From Lysobacter sp. (GTDB taxonomy: Bacteria; Pseudomonadota; Gammaproteobacteria; Xanthomonadales; Xanthomonadaceae): a stretch of 64,000 nt of DNA. The notes below the pieces were generated by a model that saw only the letters and a program-made list of their open reading frames with translations, was not told the DNA's origin and did not search any database. The stretch lies in contig JABFRN010000001.1 in the NCBI GenBank assembly GCA_013141175.1, forward strand, positions 2,061,444-2,125,443, given 5' to 3'. This document shows positions 45,652-54,433 of this stretch, one piece after another (within the stretch, counting starts at the first letter, position 1; every line of letters begins with the position of its first letter). The translations under genes and the position numbers were made by a program.

Positions 45652-46464
45652 TCACTTCCCGCCTGCAGCCTGTTTGCGTGGACTCGCGAGTTTCACCACC
45701 CGGCTGAAATAGAACGCCGGCCACCAGCGCTTCAACCGCCAGCGCATCGGCTCACGTTTGGTCGGGATGATCATGAACTCGCCGCGTTCGGCCGATGCGA
45801 ACACCTTGTCGGCGACGCCGTCGAGCGTGTCCGGCGAGGTGTCCATCAGTTTGATCACCTTCGCCTTGACCTTCTCGCTGGCGAACGCGGTCTCCAGCAG
45901 ATTGGTGCGGAAGAACGCAGGACAGATCACGCTGACGCGGACGCCGTGGTAATGCGTTTCGGCGCGCAGTTGTTCCGACAGTGCGACCACGGCGGCTTTC
46001 GCGACGCCATACGTCATCATGCCCGGCGCGCCGGCGAGGCCCGCGAAACTCGCGGTGTTGATGATCTGTCCCTTGCGCGCGGCCAGCATGGCCGGCAGGA
46101 ACAGCCGGCAGCCGCGCACGACACCGACCAGATCGACATCCAGGATCTTCCGCCACTCTTCCATCGTCGTCTCGACCATCGGCCCGACCGATGCGATGCC
46201 CGCGTTGTTGATCAACACGTCCACGCCGCCCCATTCGAGCTCGATGCGATCGTGCAGCGCCTGCATCGAGGCGTCGTCGCCGACATCGGCGGCGTGCGCC
46301 AGATGACCGCTGCCCGACAGCGCCGCAGCGGCGGCTTCGGCGCGATCGGCGAGCAGATCGACGCAGGCCACGCGCGCGCCGTTGCGTGCGTAGCGGTGCG
46401 CGAGGGCGAGACCCAGCCCGCTGCCGGCCCCGGTGATCAATACGCGTCGTCGATTCGTGTCCAT
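45652..46464 (-). CDS. Short-chain dehydrogenase/reductase
   Basis: The 270-residue protein has the classical SDR cofactor motif TGAGSGLG near residue 11, NNAG near 87, and the catalytic YGVAK near 152 preceded by Ser in NTASFAGLAG. The last 25 residues are basic and aromatic (RWRLKRWWPAFYFSRVV), which may bind membrane lipid. Substrate unknown. It converges on mrdB and is divergent from the next SDR gene. Confidence 0.9.
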   Translation of the reverse strand: MDTNRRRVLITGAGSGLGLALAHRYARNGARVACVDLLADRAEAAAAALSGSGHLAHAADVGDDASMQALHDRIELEWGGVDVLINNAGIASVGPMVETTMEEWRKILDVDLVGVVRGCRLFLPAMLAARKGQIINTASFAGLAGAPGMMTYGVAKAAVVALSEQLRAETHYHGVRVSVICPAFFRTNLLETAFASEKVKAKVIKLMDTSPDTLDGVADKVFASAERGEFMIIPTKREPMRWRLKRWWPAFYFSRVVKLASPRKQAAGGK

Positions 46465-46553
46465 CGGTGCCTTTCTGCTGCTGTGCTAGTCTCGGCAGCA
46501 TAGCAAGCCGCCGCGTGCGCGCTCTCGTATCCACCCCACGATCTGGCCCATCC

Positions 46554-47324
46554 ATGTCGACACCCGACCCTCTCTTCGACCTCACCGGCAGGATCGCGCT
46601 GGTCAGCGGCGCATCGCGCGGCATCGGCGAATCCATCGCCCATCTGCTCGCCGCGCATGGCGCGCATGTCGTCTGCACATCGCGCAATGTCGAGGCCTGC
46701 GCCGCTGTCGCGGAGGCGATCCGCGCCGCCGGCGGTTCGGCCGAAGCGCACGCCCTGCATGTCGGCGATGCCGATGCGATCGAGGCGCTGTTCGGCGCGC
46801 TGGACGCCGCAGGCAAAGCACCCGATATCCTGGTCAACAACGCGGCGGCGAATCCGTATTTCGGCCCGATGATCGACATGGACCTGGGCAGCTACCAGAA
46901 AACCGTCGACGTGAATCTGCGCGGCTATTTCTGGGCCACGGTGCAGGCGGCGCGGCGGATGAAGGCCAAGGGCGGCGGCAGCATCGTCAATATCGCGTCG
47001 GTCAACGCGAAGCGGCCCGCCGCCGGGCAGGGCGTCTACTCGATGACCAAGGCCGGCATCGTCAACATGACCGAAGGCTTCGCCAAGGAACTCGCCGCGC
47101 ACGGTGTCCGCATCAACGCGGTACTGCCGGGCTTGACCGATACGAAATTCGCATCGGCCATCACTTCCAATCCGAAACTGATGGGCATGATGTCGCAGCT
47201 GATTCCGATGGGCCGCAGCGCGCAGCCGGACGAGATCGCGCCGGCGGTGCTGTTCCTGTGCTCGCCGGCTGCGGGCTATGTCACCGGGACCTGCCTCGTG
47301 GTGGATGGTGGTTATCTGGCGTAA
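46554..47324 (+). CDS. Short-chain dehydrogenase/reductase (SDR family)
   Basis: From the ATG at 46554 the protein has 256 residues: TGRIALVSGASRGIGESIAH with the glycine-rich motif, NNAA near 100, Ser in NIASVN and YSMTK as catalytic tetrad, and the C-terminal GYVTGTCLVVDGGYL typical of the FabG-like branch. It is divergent from the other SDR gene by 89 bases. Substrate unknown. Confidence 0.92.
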   Translation: MSTPDPLFDLTGRIALVSGASRGIGESIAHLLAAHGAHVVCTSRNVEACAAVAEAIRAAGGSAEAHALHVGDADAIEALFGALDAAGKAPDILVNNAAANPYFGPMIDMDLGSYQKTVDVNLRGYFWATVQAARRMKAKGGGSIVNIASVNAKRPAAGQGVYSMTKAGIVNMTEGFAKELAAHGVRINAVLPGLTDTKFASAITSNPKLMGMMSQLIPMGRSAQPDEIAPAVLFLCSPAAGYVTGTCLVVDGGYLA

Positions 47325-47462
47325 GTCGGGGTCGACATCGCACCGCGCTTTGCCGATCGTGTCGATTGCAGCGGACAACGATACGGCCGTGACTTCCGGC
47401 CCGTGACGGTTTCGCCCGACGCGGGCGCATAGTGTCGGACTGTCGCTGGTCAGGAGAGCCCC

Positions 47463-48227
47463 ATGCGTTCGCTGCACATCACCGTTCTTGCACTCGCATT
47501 CGCCACGCTCGCAGGCTGTGCCCATGTCGGCGTCGTCGACGGCGATGCCATCGCCCGTCGGCTCGCCGCGCCGTCGCGCAGCGTCGACGATCGCGAACGC
47601 GATGCGCGCGACCGTCCGGATGCCGTGCTCGAACTCGCCGGATTCGGGCGCGGCGAGACCATCGCCGACATCTTCGGCGGCGGCGGTTACTACAGCGAGA
47701 TCATTTCCGGCATCGTCGGCCCGCGAGGGCAGGTACTGTTGATCAACAATGCGGCCTACGATGCCTACGCGAAGAAAGGGCTCGAACCCCGTCTCGCCGG
47801 CAACCGTCTGCCCAACGTCCGCTATTCGATCGTGCCGAACGAAGCCCTGGGGCTCGGCGAGAACGCGCTCGACGGCGCGCTGGTCGTGATGTCGTATCAC
47901 GACCTGTACCACGCCGACCCGGAAAACGGCTGGCAGGCGATCGACGCCGGGCAGTTCATCGATCAGATCGTCGCTGCGCTGAAACCGGGCGGGCGGCTGC
48001 TGATCGTCGATCACGTCGCGCGCGAAGGCTCCGGCAACGCCGATGCGCAGGCGTTGCACCGGATCGAAGCGACGTTCGCCGTACGCGATTTCAAGGCGCA
48101 TGGGCTGGAGTTCGCCGGCAGCATCGAAACCCTGCGCAATCGTGACGACGACCACAGCAAGAACGTGTTCGACCCTGCGATCAGGGGCAAGACCGACCGT
48201 TTCGTGCATCTCTACCGCAAGCCATGA
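47463..48227 (+). CDS. Lipoprotein-type methyltransferase-like protein (COG4798-like)
   Basis: The 254-residue product has an N-terminal lipobox-type signal (ALAFATLAGCAHV, Cys near 19) followed by a Rossmann-like methyltransferase core: IADIFGGGGYYSEIISGIVG, ALVVMSYHDLYHADP and LKPGGRLLIVDHVARE. Such exported methyltransferase-like proteins are frequent in Xanthomonadaceae and their activity is unproven. A GGAG box precedes the ATG. Confidence 0.82.
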   Translation: MRSLHITVLALAFATLAGCAHVGVVDGDAIARRLAAPSRSVDDRERDARDRPDAVLELAGFGRGETIADIFGGGGYYSEIISGIVGPRGQVLLINNAAYDAYAKKGLEPRLAGNRLPNVRYSIVPNEALGLGENALDGALVVMSYHDLYHADPENGWQAIDAGQFIDQIVAALKPGGRLLIVDHVAREGSGNADAQALHRIEATFAVRDFKAHGLEFAGSIETLRNRDDDHSKNVFDPAIRGKTDRFVHLYRKP

Positions 48228-48312
48228 CGCTCTTGCCGGCGACAGCGACGCTGTGTACCGTGGACGCGTGACGCCAATTTCGGCGGCACGCTCTCCATGT
48301 TGCGGAGACGTC

Positions 48313-48795
48313 ATGAAAACGCTGTCGATGTTCTGCGTGCTGCTGTCGGCGGGTCTGTCTCCGTTGGCTGCGCAGGCGGTGTCCGGCTCCGACGTCGATC
48401 CTCTCTTCGATACGATCTCCGCGCTCGACACCGAAGTCTTCGCCGCTTTCAACGCCTGCAGCGATCCGGCGCAACTCGACAAGCATTCGGGTTTCTTCGC
48501 GCCCGATATCGAGTTCTATCACGACACCGGCGGCGTGACCTGGAACCGCGATGCGATGCTCGCGAATACCAGGCAGTACGTCTGCGGCCATTTCCGTCGA
48601 GAATTGATTCCCGGTTCGCTGGAAGTATTTCCGGTCAAGGATTTCGGCGCCATCGCCCGCGGTTCGCACCGCTTCTGCCGGTTCGACAGCGGCGAATGCG
48701 AAGGCATGGCCGATTTCACCATCGTCTGGCGCCAGCAGGACGGGAAGTGGACGATCACCCGCGTGCTCAGCTACGCCCATCGCGCCGCATCCTAG
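48313..48795 (+). CDS. Secreted NTF2-like (DUF4440/SnoaL-type) protein
   Basis: With the ATG at 48313 the product has 160 residues. A signal peptide (residues 1-22, ending LAAQA) is followed by an NTF2-like alpha/beta cone: ALDTEVFAAFNACSDPAQL, FFAPDIEFYHDTGGVTWNRDAMLAN and MADFTIVWRQQDGKWTITRVLSYAH. Proteins of this kind bind small ligands or catalyse simple reactions; the role here is unknown. It follows the methyltransferase-like gene by 85 bases. Confidence 0.82.
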   Translation: MKTLSMFCVLLSAGLSPLAAQAVSGSDVDPLFDTISALDTEVFAAFNACSDPAQLDKHSGFFAPDIEFYHDTGGVTWNRDAMLANTRQYVCGHFRRELIPGSLEVFPVKDFGAIARGSHRFCRFDSGECEGMADFTIVWRQQDGKWTITRVLSYAHRAAS

Positions 48796-48804
48796 CCTGC
48801 AGCC

Positions 48805-49614
48805 ATGCATCTGTCTTCGCTGCATCTCTATCCGTTGAAGTCGGCCGCAGGCCTTGCGGTCGAAACCATCGATATCCTTCCGCGCGGTCCGCGTCACGAT
48901 CGCCGCTGGCTGGTGGTGGATGCCGACAATCGTTTCGTCACTGCGCGACAGGTTTCGCAGATGGTGCTGATCCGCGCGCAAGTGCAGGAAAACGGCCTGC
49001 GTCTGTCCGCGCCCGGCATGCCCGATCTCGATGTCGCCTCTCCGCTGCCGGATGCCTCGCGCCTCCGCGTCACGATCTGGAAGGACACGGTGGATGCACC
49101 GGTCGTCGATCCTGCAGCGGATGCCTGGTTGAGTGGGTTTCTGCAGCAGCCGGTCCGGCTGGTGCACATGGACGACGACGCGCGGCGCGCGGTCGATCCC
49201 GCCTACGCGCGGCCCGGCGACGAAGTGAGTTTCGCCGATGGTTATCCCTTGCTGGTCATCGCGCAGACGGCGCTCGATGGCTTGAACGCGCGTCTCGCCG
49301 AAGCTGGCCGTGCGCCGGTCGCGATGGCGCAGTTCCGGCCGAACCTCGTCGTCGCCGGTGCCGCCGCGCATGCCGAGGATCATTGGAAACGCGTGCGCAT
49401 CGGCGGGCTCGAATTCGAAGCGGTCAAACCGTGCGCACGCTGCGTGTTCACCACCGTCGATCCTGTCAGCGGTGCGCGTCGCCACGACGGCGAGCCGTTG
49501 AACATCCTGAAGGATTATCGACGCACACCGGGCGGGATCACCTTCGGCATGAATCTGATTCCGCGTGGCAGCGGCGTATTGCTTGTCGGCGATGCGATGG
49601 CTGTGTTGGCTTGA
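48805..49614 (+). CDS. MOSC domain protein (YcbX-like)
   Basis: The 269-residue protein has an N-terminal MOSC beta-barrel (LSSLHLYPLKSAAGLAVE) and a C-terminal MOSC domain with FEAVKPCARCVFTTVDP, whose Cys is the expected molybdenum-cofactor ligand. E. coli YcbX and YiiM reduce N-hydroxylated compounds. It begins nine bases after the preceding gene and is followed by a palindrome. Confidence 0.9.
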   Translation: MHLSSLHLYPLKSAAGLAVETIDILPRGPRHDRRWLVVDADNRFVTARQVSQMVLIRAQVQENGLRLSAPGMPDLDVASPLPDASRLRVTIWKDTVDAPVVDPAADAWLSGFLQQPVRLVHMDDDARRAVDPAYARPGDEVSFADGYPLLVIAQTALDGLNARLAEAGRAPVAMAQFRPNLVVAGAAAHAEDHWKRVRIGGLEFEAVKPCARCVFTTVDPVSGARRHDGEPLNILKDYRRTPGGITFGMNLIPRGSGVLLVGDAMAVLA

Positions 49615-49670
49615 TGTGAATGACGGAACAGCCTCCGCCGGTTCCGCGCGACGGAGCCGGGGATGCAAAA

Positions 49671-49742
49671 GTAGGCTGGGCTGAAAAGCCCAGCATGGCT
49701 CTCGATAAAGACCGCGGTGCCGGGTTTTTCAGCCCAGCCTAC
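49671..49742. repeat. 17-base inverted repeat beginning GTAG (SMAG-like)
   Basis: Perfect 17-base arms (49671-49687 and 49726-49742) flank a 38-base spacer between the convergent MOSC and S41 peptidase genes. Outer ends are GTAG and CTAC. The likely role is termination from both sides. Confidence 0.75.
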
Positions 49743-49799
49743 GCATGTTGCGTGTCGACGACGGGACGACCGTGTTGGCGTGAGCGTCGATATCGGGCA

Positions 49800-51269
49800 T
49801 CAGTGTGCTGCGCGGTGCGTTGCGAACCAGCGTTTCGCTGCCACCATATCGGGATCGATGCCGATCGCCGCATCCTCCAGCCGCGTGCGCACCGCGATGT
49901 CCGGCAGTACGCCGCGATCCGGCTGAGGCGTTCTGGCGAAACCGGAGATCAGCGGGATATCGATGCTTACGCCGGACGTGGGCAACACCATCCACGCGAG
50001 CTGGCCGCCGTTGAGCCCGCGCAGGTTGCCGCCGGTTTCGCGGCCGATCAGCGTGGCCGCGCCGCTGGCCTTGAAGTCGCGGGCGATGAGGTAACCGGCG
50101 GAACTCATCTGTGGCCCGGTGAGCAGCACGACCTTGCCGCGATACGGCTTCGCCACCGGGGCGACGACGCGGTCCACATCCTGTTCGCGCAGCAGCCAGT
50201 TGCGGCCTTCGCCCCGCGAGACGCGACCGGTGCGGTCGAAGAACGAGAAATCCCAGGTGTCCAGGAAGCGCGCAAGATCGTACGGCACCCGTTCGTATGC
50301 GCTTTCGCTGCGGTTCGCGGGAACCGTGTGCGGTGCCGAAAGAACATGCGCCAGGAGCGTACGGCCGATCGCATCGTCGCCGCCTTCGTTGCGGCGCAGA
50401 TCCAGGATGAGATTCGGAATCTTTTTCTCGTCCAGGGTCGCGAAACTTCGATCGAGAAAATCGTTCCAGTCGAAGTTTCCGTTCCAGAACGCGAAGGTCG
50501 GCAGGGTGAGCGTGGCGGTGTCGTCGACGATATCGAAGCGCCAGTCCGCGCTGTCCTGCGCCGCGCCCGCAGCGGTGAGCAGGCGTTCGCGTTCGTCGGC
50601 GGTCATCGCCGGCACCGTGATCCGAAGGACCTTGCCGCCACGCGGTCGCACGGTCAGCACATAGCCTTCCGCTCCCGGTGGATGCAGCAACGGCAGCAAC
50701 AGGTCCATGGCGCCGCCGTTCTCGTTGCTGTCGAGCTGACTCAGGCGTTTGCCGTCGTTGTCGCCATCGGCGCGCAGGTAGGGCATGAACCCGGCCATGA
50801 GTGCGGTCGGGGTCCGTCCGTCGATGTTCAAGAGCTCGGCGTTCGCGGGCACCCGAGGGTCCGCGCTGGCGGTCACGAGCAGGCGTTGCTCGAGCACGCG
50901 CACGCGCAGCGGCAGCGTCGGCAGCGCCGCGAGCGCCCGCCGCACTGCCGGGCCCTGGTTGAGCGGATTGGTCCAAGTGTGGCCGCAGCGTACCGACGCC
51001 GCGACCCGGCTGACGATCAGGAACATCTCCAGTGTGTCGCTGCCGTCGGCGACCTGGGCTTCGGCGCGGGCGAATTCGGCCTCGATCTGCTCCGGGCTCC
51101 GGTAGCGATACAGGCCCGCGTGCAGATCCGTCAGGCCCCGCTTGAGGATCCGCAGTTCGCGCTGGGCTTCCTTCGCGGTGAGCGACTGCGGGACATCGGC
51201 GGCGCTGGCGTTGGCCGATGGGACGAGCGCGAGGCAAATGACGAGGACGAATCGGGCGATGCCGGACAT
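49800..51269 (-). CDS. S41-family (tail-specific protease-like) serine peptidase
   Basis: The 489-residue protein has a signal peptide (residues 1-24, ending SANASAA), a long N-terminal helical part, a PDZ-like stretch (LRVRVLEQRLLVTASADP) and the S41 core: LILDLRRNEGGDD near residue 290 and VVLLTGPQMSSAGYLIARDFK near 384, the second containing the nucleophilic Ser. Such proteases degrade or process periplasmic proteins. Confidence 0.88.
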   Translation of the reverse strand: MSGIARFVLVICLALVPSANASAADVPQSLTAKEAQRELRILKRGLTDLHAGLYRYRSPEQIEAEFARAEAQVADGSDTLEMFLIVSRVAASVRCGHTWTNPLNQGPAVRRALAALPTLPLRVRVLEQRLLVTASADPRVPANAELLNIDGRTPTALMAGFMPYLRADGDNDGKRLSQLDSNENGGAMDLLLPLLHPPGAEGYVLTVRPRGGKVLRITVPAMTADERERLLTAAGAAQDSADWRFDIVDDTATLTLPTFAFWNGNFDWNDFLDRSFATLDEKKIPNLILDLRRNEGGDDAIGRTLLAHVLSAPHTVPANRSESAYERVPYDLARFLDTWDFSFFDRTGRVSRGEGRNWLLREQDVDRVVAPVAKPYRGKVVLLTGPQMSSAGYLIARDFKASGAATLIGRETGGNLRGLNGGQLAWMVLPTSGVSIDIPLISGFARTPQPDRGVLPDIAVRTRLEDAAIGIDPDMVAAKRWFATHRAAH

Positions 51270-51353
51270 GGCGGCCTGGGGGCGTTGAACAGAGCCGCTA
51301 CCGTGCCGTCATGCTGTGCTGCTGTCGTTCCAGTCCACGAAAAAGCCGCGCTT

Positions 51354-52493
51354 TTATCCTTCGGTACGTGCCGCGCCGGCCGATTCGCGGAATCGGGACG
51401 GCGTTTTTCCGGTTTGCGCCTTGAAGCTGCGGTTGAAGCTGGTCTTTGAACTGAAGCCTGCGGTGAAGGCGATGTCGAGCAGATCGCCATCGGCGGCATC
51501 CGATGCCAGACGACGACAGACCTCGTCCACACGCAGCCGGTTGATCGCTTCGTTGAAGCTGACACCAAGACCTTCGTTGAGTGCGCGCGAGAGGTAGGCG
51601 GTGTTGGTGCCGAGATGCCGGGCAAGGCGTTCGAGGCTCAACGCCGGGTCGCGCCACCAGCCGGCGGCTTCGGTGCGCGCCAGCCATTCTGCACCCTGCA
51701 CGGTCCAGTCGCGGCTCGACGGCTCGATGCGCGGTGCCGCGAAGCGTGGCGCTTCCGCCGGCTCCGTTTCGGCGGATGGCTGCGGATATGCGGTGCCGGC
51801 ATGGCGCCAGCCTTCCAGGCCCAGATAGAACACCAGCAGCGTGAAGCAGACGTACAGCGGGAAGCGCTGGTAGTAGTTGAAGCCGGTGGCGTAACTGAAT
51901 GCTTCGTACAGCGCCCAGATCGGCCATGCCAGCGCGAACGTGACCAGGACATTGCGCAGCCACACGATGCGGAATTCCTCGCGGTTGCTCAGATGCGCGT
52001 CGAGCCAGCGCTGGTACGTACGGTAGGCACGCAACGCCAACCACAGATAGATCGCGAACGAGAGCAGGTCGAGGAACGTTTCCGACGGATCGATCCAGTC
52101 GCGATGGATGCTGTCGTTCCAGGCATCCTTGATGTCCTGCGGCTGCATGAACATGACGGCGCGATACGCGAACTGCAGCGCCCCGGGCAGCAGATGCCGG
52201 TACCAGCCCGTCGGCAGCCCGCCGGAGGTCAGCCGACGCACATGCAGATACAGCAACGGACCGATCGCCAACCCCAGTTCGAACGGCGCGAACGACAGCC
52301 ACGGATAGGCGTCGTAATAGCCGGCGAAACCGAGCACGTACGGCATCAGCTTCAGCACGAACACCAGCAACAGCAGGGCCAGCAACCGATTGGCCGCAGC
52401 GTTGCTGCGGGTGGACGCGAGCAGCAGCGCGACCGCAAGGCCGAAGGTCGCGCCGATGGCGAGGGTGGTGCTCCAGGGGCCGAAGGCGGTCAT
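51354..52493 (-). CDS. AraC-family regulator with N-terminal membrane domain
   Basis: From the ATG at 52493 the protein has 379 residues: about seven hydrophobic spans (residues 1-240) and a C-terminal AraC DNA-binding domain with LSLERLARHLGTNTAYLSRALNEG and DIAFTAGFSSKTSFNRSFKAQTGKTPSRFR. Its start overlaps the preceding gene's stop by four bases (ATGA), so it is translated with that gene. Membrane-linked AraC regulators usually sense an external signal; the signal here is unknown. Confidence 0.9.
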   Translation of the reverse strand: MTAFGPWSTTLAIGATFGLAVALLLASTRSNAAANRLLALLLLVFVLKLMPYVLGFAGYYDAYPWLSFAPFELGLAIGPLLYLHVRRLTSGGLPTGWYRHLLPGALQFAYRAVMFMQPQDIKDAWNDSIHRDWIDPSETFLDLLSFAIYLWLALRAYRTYQRWLDAHLSNREEFRIVWLRNVLVTFALAWPIWALYEAFSYATGFNYYQRFPLYVCFTLLVFYLGLEGWRHAGTAYPQPSAETEPAEAPRFAAPRIEPSSRDWTVQGAEWLARTEAAGWWRDPALSLERLARHLGTNTAYLSRALNEGLGVSFNEAINRLRVDEVCRRLASDAADGDLLDIAFTAGFSSKTSFNRSFKAQTGKTPSRFRESAGAARTEG

Positions 52494-53248
52494 CGCTGTC
52501 GGCACCAGCCGCCGCCCCATTCCGCACAGGCTTTCCGCTCGAATGCTTGTTGCTGGGCACGCACTTTTTTCGATTTGCGCAACGCGCGTTCCCACGCGCG
52601 ACCGGCAGGCGGCGTGATCGCGCCATCGGCCAAGCGGATGCGTATCGACACGACCAGCCCATGGTCGTCGCCGAAATCGAAGCTCGGTTCCGCGACGCGA
52701 AGAATCAAGGTTTCTTCGTCCTCGGAAAAGAAGTGTTCGCGTCCCCAGCGGATGGAGCTGACGCTGGCCGGCAGCGTTTCGATATAGGTTCTGGGAAGGA
52801 AGTCGGTCAGCGCGTACTTGCGGATCAGCCGCCCACCGGTGCCGTAGATGGCGACCGCATCGGTTCCATGTCCCATGCTGTGCCAATTGTCGAATGTAAC
52901 GAGGTATTTTCCGTTGTTCGCGGCCATGGCGTGTACCGGTGCGACATCATTGACCAGAGACTGCTGCCAGAGCGTCGTCCATCGACCGCCGTCCGTCCGC
53001 CGCGATACGCGCGCGAACGGCGCCATGATATTGCTGCCGGGGCGCTGCCCGGCAGGCGATTTTCCATCGACCTTGTCTTGAAAATATTCCAGATTCCCAG
53101 CCAGTGCGCGGGGCACGATGACGATTTGGACATTTCCATCCGCGGAGTAGTAGCGCTGGGTGCGCGGCGGTGGCCAGGAATCAGCCAGGACAAGCGTCGC
53201 GAACAGCATGACGAACACGCCCGCCATGAGCGCGAAGCGCGCGCTCAT
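52490..53248 (-). CDS. Hypothetical secreted protein
   Basis: The 252-residue product starts MSARFALMAGVFVMLFATLVLADSWPPP, a signal peptide or single membrane anchor, and continues with probable beta strands around VQIVIVPRALAGN, KYLVTFDNWHSMG and AVAIYGTGGRLIRKYALTDF. Two Cys near the C-terminus (ACAEWGGGWC) may form a disulphide. It overlaps the deacetylase stop and the AraC-type start by four bases each, so the three genes form one operon. No family recognised. Confidence 0.8.
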   Translation of the reverse strand: MSARFALMAGVFVMLFATLVLADSWPPPRTQRYYSADGNVQIVIVPRALAGNLEYFQDKVDGKSPAGQRPGSNIMAPFARVSRRTDGGRWTTLWQQSLVNDVAPVHAMAANNGKYLVTFDNWHSMGHGTDAVAIYGTGGRLIRKYALTDFLPRTYIETLPASVSSIRWGREHFFSEDEETLILRVAEPSFDFGDDHGLVVSIRIRLADGAITPPAGRAWERALRKSKKVRAQQQAFERKACAEWGGGWCRQR

Positions 53249-54207
53249 TCCGAATCCACGCCCGCAAGATCCAACACCCACTTCGGCACGATGGGTTCTC
53301 CGTCGTAGAATGTTTTCGGCTGTTTCTCCGCCATCGCCCAGCGGTGCAACCAGCTGGGGCCGTAGCGCCCGTGATAGCCGTCTTCGCGGGCATAGGCGGG
53401 ATCGCGCATCGCATCTTCCAGGGTCACGAAACGGTAGCCGCGGCGCTTGATGCCGGCGATCAGTTCCGCATACGCCTCGGCGTTGAGTTCGTTGGCGTGC
53501 AGCAGCAGCGTCTGCGGCAGCGCATACCCCAGCAGCGCCTGCGATTGCTGTTCGTAATAGTCGATCTTGTTGAGCATGTAAGGTACGTAGCCCAGGCGCA
53601 GGCGTTCGAGCAGCGCTGCGCGCTCGGGCGTGTCCGCCTGCCCGTCGAGTACGCGCGCGTAGGCGAAGGCCCAGACCCACTCGCCGTTGTCGACCGTCAC
53701 CGGCGCGATGCGATAACCGTGCTGCGAAAGAAAATCCGCGATGGTCGCCTTGTCCTCGGCGGTGCGGCCTGCACGCAGATACGGATGCCGGAACCACTGC
53801 GGCGTTTGCCCACGCTTCGCCAGCATCGGCCGCAGCACGCGTTCGCCGCGCAGGATCGCGTCCTCGAACGCGGGGATCCCGACGGCGTGCAGATCGACGT
53901 GGCCGTAGGTGTGGTTGCCCAGCAGATACCCGGCGTCGAGCCAGGCGTCGAGCATCGCCACGCGTTCCGGCTGCACCGCGCCGTCGCGTTCGAGTTTGTC
54001 CTCGTTGACGAAACCGGTCACCGGCACGCCGCCGATGCGCAGTTGCTCCAGCAGTGCGGCGTGACGCATGCGCAGCGCGTCGGGCGACGTGGTCGCCATG
54101 CGCTGCCACGGCAGATCGTCGATGGTGACGGCGATGCGGCGGTCGGGTTCGGCGGCCTGCACGAGCGCTGCGAACAGATACAAGCTGGCGATGAGCAGTC
54201 GGCGCAT
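53245..54207 (-). CDS. Polysaccharide deacetylase (CE4/NodB-like)
   Basis: The 320-residue protein has a signal peptide (residues 1-18) and NodB-fold motifs: AVTIDDLPW near residue 27 (metal-binding Asp pair), LGNHTYGH near 95 (metal-binding His pair), WFRHPYLRAG near 138 and LLLHANELNAEAY near 250. Such enzymes remove acetyl groups from chitin-like or peptidoglycan sugars. First gene of the coupled operon with an AraC-type regulator. Confidence 0.9.
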   Translation of the reverse strand: MRRLLIASLYLFAALVQAAEPDRRIAVTIDDLPWQRMATTSPDALRMRHAALLEQLRIGGVPVTGFVNEDKLERDGAVQPERVAMLDAWLDAGYLLGNHTYGHVDLHAVGIPAFEDAILRGERVLRPMLAKRGQTPQWFRHPYLRAGRTAEDKATIADFLSQHGYRIAPVTVDNGEWVWAFAYARVLDGQADTPERAALLERLRLGYVPYMLNKIDYYEQQSQALLGYALPQTLLLHANELNAEAYAELIAGIKRRGYRFVTLEDAMRDPAYAREDGYHGRYGPSWLHRWAMAEKQPKTFYDGEPIVPKWVLDLAGVDSE

Positions 54208-54270
54208 GGCGGCTCCGGAGATGGGGCAGGCCGAGGTTACACGACCAGATGCATCAGAAGCGTGCTCACA

Positions 54271-54431
54271 GCCTGTTCAAAATCCCCGTAAGCCATCTGT
54301 CATCCCGAACGCACGCGCAGCGGGCGGAGGGACCTGCTGTTGTCACATCACCCGCTACAAGCAGGTCCCTCCTCGGGCTTCGCCCTCGTTCGGGATGACA
54401 GATGCTTCTGCATCCGGGGTTTTGAACAGGC
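54271..54431. repeat. 161-base palindromic MITE-like element
   Basis: Outer 12-base arms (54271-54282, 54420-54431) and inner 18-base perfect arms (54294-54311, 54387-54404) enclose further complementary AGGGACCTGCT segments. The whole can fold as one long hairpin and has no coding capacity. It sits between two minus-strand genes, 3 bases from the BNR gene stop. Confidence 0.75.
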
Positions 54432-54433
54432 GC

